This document shows, in pieces, positions 32,501 to 43,019 of a stretch of DNA of 64,000 bases. The notes beneath the pieces were generated by a model. It searched no databases. It saw nothing but the letters and a program-made list of their open reading frames with translations, and was not told the origin of the DNA. A program made the position numbers and the translations under genes. Numbering within the stretch: the stretch's first letter is position 1; every line of letters begins with the position of its first letter. The DNA lies in contig JAEHOE010000090.1 in the NCBI GenBank assembly GCA_016858145.1, positions 372,001-436,000 on the forward strand, read 5' to 3'. The stretch is from Edaphochlamys debaryana. Taxonomy: Eukaryota > Chlorophyta > Chlorophyceae > Chlamydomonadales.

Positions 32501-35500
32501 AGATGGAGCTAGGGTAGGTGAAAGCGGGAGGTCTTGCTCGAGCTTCACGTGGAAGGCAGTGCTGCCGCTTGAGCACCCACAACAGCCAATCCTAGCTGCC
32601 TCTGTCGACTCGACCACGCAGATCCGCAGCAGTGACGACCGTGCCATGGCCGCGATCAAGGTGTACGGCTACTACGGTGATTCGTACAACTACCCCCAGC
32701 ATCAGGGGGTCGCCAACGGGCCCTTCACCATGGGGGTCAGTAGGGGCCGAGCGAGGGGGCGAGCGGGGACGATCTGGGGGCCGGCCGCGTTCGGTGTCCT
32801 GAAAGCAATGAAGGTTCGGCCTACTAGCGTGAGTGGCCCGACCGGGGTCCCCGGCTCGGGGGAGCCCCGGGTCCCCCATCCATCTAGGTCTGGGAGCTCT
32901 GGAGATGGCACTGAGTTGATTGTGGGCTGCCACTGGGCGCGCCTTTGACCGATGATTCCGTCATTCCTACGTCATCACATGCCACTGTACCGCTGCCGTA
33001 CGTTGCCTGGCGCAGATCAATGATCCGTACGGTGGGGGCGTTCTAGGGGGCCTGTGGATCAAGAACCGGTTCGGCCACGTGGCTTGGTCAACCTGGCCCT
33101 CGGGGGCGGCACCGCCGCGGCCCGCAACGCCGCCCGCGCCCCCTCGTAAGGAAGAGCCAGACGAGGGTAGCGGCCGAGCCGCTACTACCGGTATCTAGCG
33201 GGAGTTGCGAGCTCGGGGGCCAGTCGCCGGTGCGCCGTCAGTCCCCAACCTGTCCTGGTACTAATACCCCTCTGCCGATAGGTCTAAAACGTCCCCTTCC
33301 TCGACCTTCCTGCCCCCCTCGCCCCTTGCCTCCCCAAGTGGCGCTCTGCGACCCTTCCAGCAACTTCTGCCCCAGTGACCCCAACGCCCCCTGCGTGGTC
33401 ACCACGGAGGGCGTCCGCCCCTGCTCCACAGCAACATGCAAGGTGCGGGCCCAGATCTGTCTTGACGCTCGGTGGGGCGTTGGGCGGGTACTCAGCTCTT
33501 GCCGCCCGTATGTCAATTGCATCCCGCCCGGCCCGTGATGATAAGCTGCCCGTATGTACCGTTTCCCAACCTGCTTCAAGCTTCAAAATCGACCCTGCTC
33601 CCGCCCTGCCGTTCCTAACGCGCCGTTCCCCGCGTGCCGCTTGACCCGCAGCCGGGCTACGGCCGCCTGCGGGACACGGGCATTTGCGTCAGTGAGTGCT
33701 GCTGACGAAAGGGCAGCTAGATGGCCCTCGCGGAGCAGGGCTCACTGGGATGCTATGGCCCTATACCGGTACACCCCATGATACTCTAACACCATAGCCA
33801 TCAGACATTTGCTTATGCTCTGGGGCCGCGCGCCGCTCGAACCCATTTCGCCCTCTTGCCGAGATGCAGGCCGCCGCCTGACCAGCCGCCCAGTCGGCAC
33901 CCCGTGCCCCGTGGCACCCACCCCTGCTTGCGGCACCCAGACCACCCGCTGCGCCCTGTACGACATGACATCGCCCCTCACGCCATGGAGCGCCTCCCTC
34001 CTGGCGTGCGCCGCCTGCGCGTCGTGTGGCGGTGCGTGGGTCGGTCGAGGTCCTTTCTACGTGCATGCGGCGCGCGCATCCTGACCCCGCATGCCGTATT
34101 AGTACGGCAGTGAGAGGCCGTATCCGTAGCAATACATATTCGTAATAGTACGGGGACTAACACGTACGTATCGGCAATCCTGCGGCGTGCGGCGTGCGGC
34201 GCGCGCATCCCGAGCAGCAGGGGATTGATGGTAATGGGTGCGGTAGAGGGCGGACAAGTAGCAAAGATGGACTGAGCGCTGTGATGGCTGGGCAATGGGA
34301 TGTGCGTGCACGGTGCAAAGCGCGAAGGAAGTGCAGCGCGCTCCGCGCAAAGCTGCGGGGGTGCAGGGGGATGGGGTGCGAAACATATGTCCACGCCGAC
34401 CCACGACCAAGTGTCGCAATCGCCTTTCCAACAAGAAAATACAATGCAAAATGCTGATAGCAACATCGCGCAAGCAGCTATTGACTAGAACTCTGGTCGC
34501 GCGAGACATTCGCGTGCAAGAGTTGCGCGCAGAGTTGACTGAACGGTATAGTGTACGTCATCATGGAAGACGGAAATAGGCGTTGCTCCTTGGGCTATGG
34601 GCGCGAGTTGGTGTGGCGACAATTGACGTGCGTGACCATGTGAAGTTCGCGCCGGGTTGGTAAGGCTTATCGCGCTCAACGATACAGTGTAAGACGAGCT
34701 TATCATAGATTGTGGCATCGCCGGCTGGGCGTGACTCACACGTTTGTACGTGGCTCCATGACACCCTTTATGCTGGCTTGGCACAGACTCTCGCACTACT
34801 CGCACACGGAACCGAACCGTTCTGCGCTTCGCCCCCAGAAACCTTGCGAACGAGCGCTCAGCCCAGCAATGGCTACAATGGCGGCGCGTGATTTGCTCCT
34901 AGCTACCCGCTGACATGCATGCGTGCACGTGCCAACCCCACAGGCTTGCCTCCCCCGGTGCCCTACGGTTTTCTCGAGCTAAGCAGAGGAATGCTGTCAG
35001 TGTACGACGGATCACGGCCCATATACAACACTTGGACCGCGGTGAGTGCTGTAAGGTACCAGATTGGTGCCGGCGCGTCCACACATATCCGCACGAAATC
35101 GTTACTTGTACCAGACTAACCGGACGTGATGAGAAGCTATGTACTCCTGCCCTTCGCTCCCTGTCCCGCCAAACGCCCAAACAAAGTTTCCATGCATCGA
35201 TCCACCCCACTGCAGGTGAGCAGCGACAGCGACCCCGCAATCCGTCTGACGCTCAACAGCGATGGCAGCTTCAGCCTTTGGAGGTGGCAAGGAGGTGCGT
35301 GTGACCCGGCACATGAGATTAGCGAACGCTGGGCGGCGGCCCGTGGCGGGACCCCCTGCAGCCAAATCTTGCCTCTATCTGCCGGGTCAGGGCGCGTCCC
35401 GCCCGGCTCAGGCCATAATGGCATTCTGCCGGGTCCTGACCGATTGAGCGCTAGCCCCGCCCGCTTCTTATCCGGATCTTATCCATATCCACAGCACTGT

Positions 35501-35987
35501 GCACAGTCCGGGATATGCCATGGATCCGGCATCCTATTGGTCGACCCTCGACCCTCCCCGCAGGCGCGCAGCGGCAACCCCAACAGCTCGGCGGCTGCGG
35601 GGGTGCGTGGGCTGGACAACGGCTACATGTACCCCGAGTACCTGGGGGTTGCCAACGGGCCCTTCACAATGGGGGTGAGCGGCGGCGGAGGCAGTCTGCG
35701 TAGCCTCTGGTCACTCTGACGAACCGGCAAGGCCAGGAGATAGAAACCGAATGCACTACCGAGAGCTGTGTACCTCCGTCCAGGGACCGGTAGATGGCCC
35801 ACTATTGCATTCCTTGTGCAGTCCCATTATCATCTGAAAGGCTCATTCCAAGCCCCGCTCACTCCCCTCCGACCCCGCGCCTCCTCCGCTGCATGGCCCT
35901 GACCGCACGCAGCTGGACGAGGGCTGGCTGACGGTGTGGAGCAGCACCGGCGATGTGGCCTGGAGGTCCTTCAAGAGCGTGCCCTGA
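29586..35987 (+). CDS. Secreted proline-rich, Cys-rich, tandem bulb-lectin protein
   Basis: Seventeen exons join in phase to 632 aa: 29586-29671, 30165-30479, 30643-30767, 31035-31132, 31427-31466, 31682-31852, 32092-32177, 32340-32423, 32622-32735, 33016-33145, 33339-33442, 33652-33691, 33870-34031, 34944-35041, 35216-35283, 35572-35674 and 35913-35987. Exon 1 is a signal peptide (MGRLGLLLLFSGVVAMVAFG). Exons 2-3 give a long Pro/Lys/Ser-rich rod like the hydroxyproline-rich region of pherophorins. Two modules follow. Each has an EGF-like Cys-rich part (CVTSNPCAPDDPNAEC then CVCK; CDPSSNFCPSDPNAPC), a 40-base GY-R exon (GYSRVNGQGPC, GYGRLRDTG), a second Cys-rich exon with RCALYDM, and a bulb-lectin-like part (AIRLTLNNDGSFSLW, AIRLTLNSDGSFSLW, GVANGPFTMG, then WLTVWSSTGDVAWRS). 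Likely an extracellular-matrix glycan-binding protein. TGTAA at 36356-36360 is a candidate poly(A) signal. The acceptors at 33339 (CAAG) and 35572 are the least certain. Confidence 0.75.
30931..30955 (+). repeat. Partial copy of an exon start (decoy acceptor)
   Basis: AGCGTGCCCCTGCGTCACCG plus CAAAC closely copies the acceptor and first bases of the true exon at 31033-31057. It is in the same phase but runs to a stop after about 25 codons with no donor I can accept, so it looks like a partial exon duplication inside the intron. Confidence 0.65.
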
Positions 35988-36777
35988 CACGCAGGTGTTT
36001 ACGCACCTACCGGCGTGGCTGCCTGGCATTGTAGATATGGGCGTGTCCGGGCGTGGCTGCCTTAGCTATGGCAGAGAAATGGTTGTCACGGTGGGGGTCA
36101 GAACCTTGACCCCCGGTCGGCGGGGTCTGACGGACCCCGGGGTCGTCAGCTAGGTCAGTTGCTACGGCGCAAACCGGCCGAGCCCGCGTAGCGCCGCCTT
36201 CGGTGCTTTTGAGGCGCAGGAGTGGGGGGAGAGCCTCCCCCCCCCCTTCCCCCCCCCAACTTAGAGGGCTCATAACTTTTTACCTAGAACCTCGATTTTC
36301 ATTCTGAAAGCGGATTTGGGCGCCTCTTGTCGAGCTCTCCAAAGTTAAAGCGTGGTGTAATTTCCTCTTCCTGCCCCCCCCCTGGACTGCTGGCGGCCGT
36401 GTGCACTATCCGAAGGCGCACACCGCACTCCCGGTGGCCCAGATTGGTTGGGTACCATCAACCATGCCACGGACCCCGACCCGTCGATTGACCAGCGGCT
36501 CGGCACCGTGCTTTGCAAGTATTGTGCGGTGTGATGCGCGGGAGTGGAAGGCGGGCTTTTGGGAACACCTGGGAGACGCCTCTGGGTGGCTGCGTGTGTG
36601 CCCCTGGTCCGGCATGCGGACATGTCCCACCGGTCCCGACCCCCTCACACCTCCGGAAGGGTAACCGTGAGTTGCCAACCAAAGGTCGTGCCTTGCTGCA
36701 TGCTCTGGGCGTGTGGGATGATGCTGGACGCTGCTCTGCGCCGCGGTGATAAAGTTGCCGTGCCGCCGACCGACGAC
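35988..36777. other. 3' UTR of lectin gene and spacer
   Basis: No gene seen. TGTAA at 36356-36360 lies 370 bases after the stop. An AT-richer patch at 36262-36370 stands out from its surroundings. Confidence 0.4.
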
Positions 36778-37252
36778 CAGTGTTGCTATCTTCCGTGGCG
36801 AAGGTTTCTGAAATCCCAGAACTTTTCTGGCCGGCTGGGCAAGAATGTTACGTGGCGGACAGAACTTTCTCGCCGCTAGGGGTCAAAATGTTACGGCCAG
36901 AACACCTTCCTGCGGACCCCCAGAGAGTTTCGATGCGGCGGTGGTGGGGCCCTGGTCACACCTGCCCCTCCCGGCCCCCCTGCGCCCCGTCACCTCAGCT
37001 GCCCACCCCTGGGCCCTGGCAGGCCCTCGCTTGGCCTCCTACACCCCGCATAGCATCCCACACTGCCAAGTCACGGGCCCTGGGCCAGAACATTGGGGCC
37101 TTGCGGAGGCAAAATGTTCCATGGCGGGCAGAACTTTTGCGTCATTTGGGGCGGAAATGTTACATTCTGCCAGACCTTTTTGGCCATAACGGCCGGAAAT
37201 GTTCCAGCGTCCGTAACATTTCCGTAGCGTCGTAACTATGATAGCAACACTG
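36778..37252. mobile_element. Non-autonomous hAT element (MITE)
   Basis: A 475-bp element with perfect 13-bp terminal inverted repeats: CAGTGTTGCTATC at 36778-36790 and GATAGCAACACTG at 37240-37252. It is flanked by an exact 8-bp direct repeat, CCGACGAC, at 36770-36777 and 37253-37260. An 8-bp duplication with CAGTG-type ends is the signature of hAT transposons. No transposase is encoded. Inside are several copies of an AAATGTTAC/AAATGTTCC motif in both orientations (for example 36844, 36887, 37112, 37158, 37196 and 37212), like subterminal transposase-binding repeats. Confidence 0.9.
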
Positions 37253-37692
37253 CCGACGACCGACGGAGAACTTTGGGCCCCCATAACTTTGGGCTCCTCA
37301 CGGTAAGCTCTTTCCAGGTGAAGCATAATGTTTCGGAAGGACCTTCCCCCCCCCCTGGCTCTCCATGCTGCTGCCCCTCCGCTGCCCCTCTGCTGCGCAA
37401 GGTTCTGTCGCCTCCAGCCTCCCTCCCTCCCGCCTCCCTCCCGCCTCCCTCTGCCTCACGCCCGCCCCGCCTGCGCCGGCCCTGACTCCACTTGTGCCGC
37501 CCAGGGCTTCCCCTGTCCCTGCCCCCACGCCCTGCCCCTGCTCCCGCAGCTGCGACCTGCACAACACCTCTGCCACCGCGCAGCGCACAGCTCACACAGC
37601 TCGGTGCCGGCAGCCCCGCCGGCGTGGCCGGTTCCCTGCAGACCCCTGCAGACCCCTGCATGCTCACCGACCAACCCCACGCCGTCGCCGCC
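37253..37692. other. Spacer after the MITE
   Basis: No supported gene. A pyrimidine-rich plus strand with CTCCCTCCCGC repeats at 37415-37455. It must contain the 3' UTR of the first thymidylate kinase, which runs leftward into it. Confidence 0.4.
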
Positions 37693-40143
37693 TCACGCCC
37701 CCCCGGCCTGCGCCAGCCCCCCCTTTTGCCCCTGCCCCTGCCCCGGACCCCGCTCCGGCCCCGGCCCCGGCCCCAGCTCCAGGGGGGCGTAGTCCCACAG
37801 CCTTCCCAGGGGGGCACCGCCCACCGCCCGCTGCACCACGGGACGAACTGCGGCCAGAACCTGAGCGGGGAAAGCAGGGCGGAGGGGCGGCGGGGTGTGG
37901 TGTGAGGGGATCGTGAAAGTAGGCACGAAAGGGCAAAGCCTTGCTCCACAAACCCAGGGCCTGGGCCAGGGGCGGGGGCCAGAGGGCGGCCAGAAGTAGA
38001 CGATTTTGGAGGAAATGATTTGTAAGCGCGAGCACCTGCACCCACGCAGTGCCCAGTCTCGTACAGCCTCGGCCCCTCGGCCCCATCACCCTTTCGCCAG
38101 CCATCCCTGGACCCAGATCCCACCCTCACGCCGCCACCCACATGGGCCTGTACGGCACCCATCGGGGGCGGCCCCCGCCCTCCCTCCAAGCTTCCAGCCT
38201 CAACCCCCCCCCCCGCTCCATCCTACAATCAGGCCCCCTCCCCCTGGCCCCCCCCCCTCCGCCCACCTGCTGGTGGATGGCCTCAGGGGCCCCCGTGGCG
38301 TCCACCCCCAGCCACTGCCCATCCACCAGCGCCGCAAACTGCTCAGCCACCTGGGTAGGAAGTAGGGGGCGGGGGAAGTGAGGAACTAGGGACTCGTGGG
38401 CGGGGGGCCGAGGTCATGGGCGGGAAGCGGATGGGATGGGTCTCGCCTTGCCACCCCTCCCTTGCGGTCCTGAAACATCCGCCCCCCTCCCCTCTTCCCT
38501 TGACTCTCTGTAAGTCGAGCATTTTCTTCAGCATCTCATGCCGTGTTCCTCCATCCCTCCTTCTCCATTGTGTTCCCGTGCAAGGTGCAACCCCCAGCTC
38601 CCTTGGCCTCGGACCTCCCGCCCTTCTTGCCTACAAGACCGCTCCCTTCCACAGCCCCCTTCCTGTCCCCGGCCCTCCATAGTCTCTCCCGCACCTTCTT
38701 CTACCTGGATCTGCCTAGGTCATTCAAGAAAATTCATTTGCACCCGTGATGCCACTGCGCCGCCTTTCGTGCCGGCCACCCTTCCCATCCCCCCTACCCG
38801 CCGGTGTGTGTATCAACCTCCATTCCGCCCCCTCCCCCCCCTCCCCCTCTCCCCACCTTCCTCTGGAAATCCAGCTTCTCGTACCGCTCCTGCCCGTAGC
38901 CCCCCCGCGCCGCCCCCTCCTCCGCGGAGAGGCGCATGAGCACCACCAGGTCGGCGGCGGGGAGGCCCACCTGGGGGGAGGAGAGAGAGGAAGGGGGCTC
39001 AAGGGTTTGCGGGACTTGACGGGTGAGAGGTGTTGGGATTGGGGGAGAGGGTGGTACGGAAGGAGGGCTGAGTGGCGTCTCTGCGCTGAGGCAGGGCTAG
39101 GCGAGTGGTGCGCTGCCGCCCACACCCTATGGCTGTGCAGCGCCCGCTTGAAGATGCCCGCCTGACTGTGGGGGGTCTGCTTAGCGGGGGCTGGGCGCAC
39201 GTGCACGCACCTCCACGCTCCGGCAGTAGCTGGTGTCCAGGTGCCCCACCCCCTTGGCCGCCGTGTAGGCCACCCCGCTGTAGCTGTAGCGGTCCAGGAC
39301 CAGGGTGGTGCCGGAGGCCAGCAGCCGGAGCATCTCGGAGCTGCAGGGGAGGTGGAAAAGGGGTGGGGAGGGGCGAGGCAGTGATGGAGAGGTGGCTTCG
39401 GGGCAAGGGGTTGGAGGTCAGAAGGTTGACGAAAACTGCCAGCGGGATGGGCAACCACCATAACGTTGCTGAGGGGAGTCTCCTCGGCTGACAACTCCCC
39501 TTTACTGCGCTGCGTACCCTCGTAGTCCCCCTGAGTCACCCTTCGCATTGTAGCTTAACAAGTTCCTCAACTCCCATGACCACCTCCTCGATCCTAGCGG
39601 GACCACGCCGCCCGAGTCCCCTACCTCCTCCGCGTGCCCACCCCTGCTATCCACCTCACCGCTTCTCCCAGCGGTTGGCGGTGAAGAGCAGGTGCGCCAC
39701 GGCGGCATCACGAGAGGCGGCGCCCCGCAGGTACTGGTCAATGCTCTGACCGATGGGCGTTGACCGGTCGGGGAAGGCCCACTGCTCCACGCAGTGCTGG
39801 GCCGGGTGACAAGAGGCAGTCGAGGGGTATCATCGCCGGGTTGGGCCGACACGCACGCGGGAACTCGGTCCCCCCGAACCTTACACCAGCGCTGCACCCC
39901 GCTCACCCCCTCGCTCCTCAAGGCTTCGGCTAGCAGCCGGCATTGCGTGCTCTTGCCGCAGCGGTCGATGCCCTCGAAAACGATTAGCGCGCCGCGCGTC
40001 CTGCGCTCCCCTGACGCGGCCGGGGCGCTAGAAGATGCCCCATTGGTGCCAGGAGCTGCCTTAGCTACTAGGTTTCGCCTGAGGTGTCCGCGAGCTTGCC
40101 ATCGCTGCGCGGCATGGCCGCCGACAGCTCGCAGCGCTCGCAT
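37693..40143 (-). CDS. TMPK: Thymidylate kinase, N-terminally extended copy
   Basis: dTMP kinase phosphorylates dTMP to dTDP. Six exons join in phase: 40143-39907, 39796-39660, 39340-39211, 38970-38857, 38350-38267 and 37860-37693, giving 289 aa against about 210 for the family. Motifs: P-loop FEGIDRCGKSTQ, FPDRSTPIGQSIDQYL, the DR-containing LVLDRYSYSGVAYTAAKGVG, and RGGYGQERYEKLDFQRK near the lid. The first about 50 residues (MRALRAVGGHAAQRWQARGH, then RRNLVAK...) are basic with few acids, like a mitochondrial or plastid transit peptide; the neighbouring copy lacks this. The tail after LGRLWDYAPLELG is a low-complexity Gly/Pro/Gln run. Same strand and same exon design as the copy at 41009-43019. 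Confidence 0.88.
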
Positions 40144-41008
40144 GTCGCAGCTATGATCTTGACATGCGTGAATCTCACACAATTAAACTATGTACATGCC
40201 CGGTCAGGGACGTGCAACGGCAACAGAGTGCCACCTCGCGACTCGCGAGCCCGCCAAGCTCTAAGAAAAGTCAAGCTATGTATCGTGACGATATGAGAGT
40301 TAAGTGATCCACTAGTCAACGGCACGAGCTGCGTGCCGCACGACTCCAACCCACCTGGCGGAACACGAATCCCCCCTCCCCGCCATCCCGCGCCGCCTCG
40401 CCGTATTTCTGAGCATACATCCTGGCTACCGTACTAGCGACTTTCGCTCGCTCCCCTGCACCATACCGTGAGCCCATCTAGACCCACTGCACCACCGCTG
40501 CCATCAACTGCCATCTCGCATCTCGCACGCACCACGCGCCCCGGCCTGTGCGGCTCATGAGGACGCTCCAACCGCAGCCCCTGCCGCAACGGCAGCGCCA
40601 CCATCCGCCCCCGCCTTGGCGACCCCGGGTCGCTGCAGGGCCACCTGCACCACCCCGTCGGCAGCCTCCTCGGCCGGCCTGCGCGTCCGGGAACAAGGGC
40701 AAGGGCCCAAGGATAACGCTGCGGTCAGTATCAACCTTGAGAAGGTTGGCCCAAGGAGATGCGGCCCGGGCAGAGGGTACCGTTAGGGTACCGGTCACAG
40801 CTAGAAGGGGCCAACACATGGCACATGGGCGGCATGGGACGGGGACAAACGCGGTCATGGCCCCGGATTGCCGTGCGTTGAGGGCGGAGGAAGGGGGCCC
40901 GGGCGGCCTCCTGCCCCTAGTGGCCCCGAGACCACAGCAGCCCTCCCTCGGCAAGGCAGCGGCAGCCCCCCACCTCGCTTTCCTTCCCCCTCCCCCGCGC
41001 CCTCCGCC
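40144..41008. other. Spacer between the two thymidylate kinase genes
   Basis: 865 bases holding the 3' end of the right copy and the promoter of the left one. No exon was supported. Frames at 40478-40954 are not backed by splice sites or motifs. Confidence 0.45.
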
Positions 41009-43019
41009 TCACCCCTGCGCCTGACCCCGCCAACCCGGCTCCAGGGGGCTGTAGTCCCACAGCCGCCCGAGGGGGGCGCCCTCGCGAGCGGCACGGACCA
41101 CCGGCTCCGCCAGCGCCGCCACCTGTAGTGGGGAGGTGGGGGTGGAGTCGTATGAGCAGGGGGCCAGCAGCGTGGCGGCACGGAGGAGTGTGAACAGCAG
41201 TTGGACCGGCGCCGGGACGAGCGGGAAAGGGACCATGGCTGCGGGGAGGAGGGAACGATCCACGGGACAGATCCAGGCGGGGGTGGCAGGCAGGTGCAAG
41301 CTCGGACAACTCCTTCTCGCGCAGGGGAGGAGTTGCCGCTGCTCCACGGGTGTGGAGGGAGCCCCCCTCCTCAGGGCTGCGGCGCCCGCGCCTGCCCCTG
41401 CCCCCTGCTTCCCTTCCCCCCACCCCCGCGGCCCCACCTGCTCCGCGATGGCCTCGATGGTGCCCGATGCATCCACCACCGCCCACCGCTCGTCCCGCAG
41501 CGCCTCGAAGGCGGACATCACCTGGGGTGGGTGGGTGGGGGGGGGGGGTGTAGGGTGTTGAGACCGGGTAAGGGCGGGGTCAAGATAAACCCTGCCCCTG
41601 GTCGGTCCAGGGTCCCTTCCAGGGTCCGAGCTAACTCGTCCGAGCTGGCCACCCACCCGCCCCACCTCCTTGCCCCCAGGGCCGCTCACTCGCGCTTGCC
41701 CAATGCCCTCCCCCAGCTCCTGCGCATGATCTTTCACGCAGCTCCCTGGCCGCTGCCCAGGCTTGCTCACACTACTCGACCCCTCTCTCCCTCCCTTCCT
41801 TCCCCGTAGTCCCATCACATTGTGCACCGGCCTAACATGACCCACCCCCGAAGTCAATGCCCGAATCCACCCCCCCCTCCCCCTCAGCCACCCACCTTCT
41901 GCTGGAACTCCAGCTTCTCGTACCGCTCCTCCCCGTAGCCCCCCCTCCGCGCGGTGGCCTCGGCGCTCATGTGCATGTGGAGGACCAGGTCGGCGGCGGG
42001 GAGGACGGTCTCCAGGGACTGGGGGAAAGAGGAGGGGGGCGGGGACAGGGGCCGTACAAGGCGGGGAATGGGGGTGGAGCAGCGAAAAAGAGGGCAGGGC
42101 CTTGGCCCTGGACAGCCGCTTAGGAAAGGACGGCAAGTGCGTGAAGGACGCATGGGGGAGCCGAGACGCGGGGCACGACAGATGGTAAGCAGTGGTGGTG
42201 TAGTAGAGTGGGGAGGGGACAGGAGTGGCAATTCCCTCCCGCCTGGGGCCCGGGGCCCATCCCACCTTGAGGTAGTCCATGGGCAGGTGCCCCACCCCCT
42301 TTGCCGCCGTGTAGGCCACCCCGCTGTAGCTGTAGCGGTCCAGGACCAGGGTGGTGCCGGAGGCCAGCAGCCGGAGCATCTCGGAGCTGCAGGGGAGGTG
42401 GACAGGGGGGTAAAAACGGGGGAGGCGGTGATGGAGGTGCATCGGTTGGGGGCGCACGGAGTGGAGAGGGGAGGAGTGCACGATCGTCAGATGTAAGACC
42501 CGACGCGGTGCCCCCAATACTTGTACCACAGCGCCTGCAAACACACCACTAAGCCTTGGTAGTGACCTCCATGGGAGCCGGTACACCCAAGCCCTGCCCC
42601 GCGACACGTGTGCTCCCCCTCCCTCCCCCACCGCTTCTCCAGGCGGTTGGCCACGAAGAGCAGGTGCACCGCTCCGTCGTCCAGCTGAGACTGGTTCGCG
42701 AGGTAGGCGTTGATGGCGGAGCCGATGGACGTGGAGCGGTCGGGGAAGCGCAACATAACGGCATCAATCTGGGGTGGGGATGGTTGAGCCGGTGAGCATG
42801 TGCGGGATTGGGACTACGGATATCGTGGCCCAGGAGGTGCGTGGGGCGTAGAGGTCTAGCACGACGCTATCAGAGCATCAGGCCCCTCACCCCTTGGGTC
42901 TTCAGATGCTCAACCAGCTTGGCGCACTGCGTCGTCTTGCCGCAGCGGTCCCCGCCCTCAAACACGATGAGCGCGCCACGCGGGCGCGGGCCGGCTCCAG
43001 AGCTATCTCCTGACTCCAT
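41009..43019 (-). CDS. TMPK: Thymidylate kinase, compact copy
   Basis: Six exons join in phase: 43019-42891, 42768-42632, 42386-42266, 42018-41896, 41521-41438 and 41122-41009, giving 235 aa. Motifs: P-loop FEGGDRCGKTTQ, RFPDRSTSIGSAINAYL, QLDDGAVHLLFVANRLEKR, LVLDRYSYSGVAYTAAKGVG, and RGGYGEERYEKLEFQQK near the lid. The N-terminus (MESGDSSGAGPRPRGALIVF) has no transit-like extension, so this is presumably the cytosolic/nuclear enzyme while the neighbour serves an organelle (inference). Exons 2 and 5 have exactly the same length (137 and 84 bases) as in the other copy, confirming tandem duplication. Longer ORFs across introns here are read-through artefacts. Confidence 0.92.
42287..42402 (-). 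repeat. 116-bp tract shared with 39241-39356
   Basis: This covers most of exon 3 and the first bases of the upstream intron. It differs from 39241-39356 by a single silent change (GCA versus GCC before AAG GGG), whereas the other exons of the two kinase genes differ at many codons. Confidence 0.9.

Noticed and set aside
41009..42631. 540-aa minus-strand frame covering several thymidylate kinase exons
   Set aside because: It reads through introns; conserved kinase motifs lie only in the spliced exons, which join in phase.
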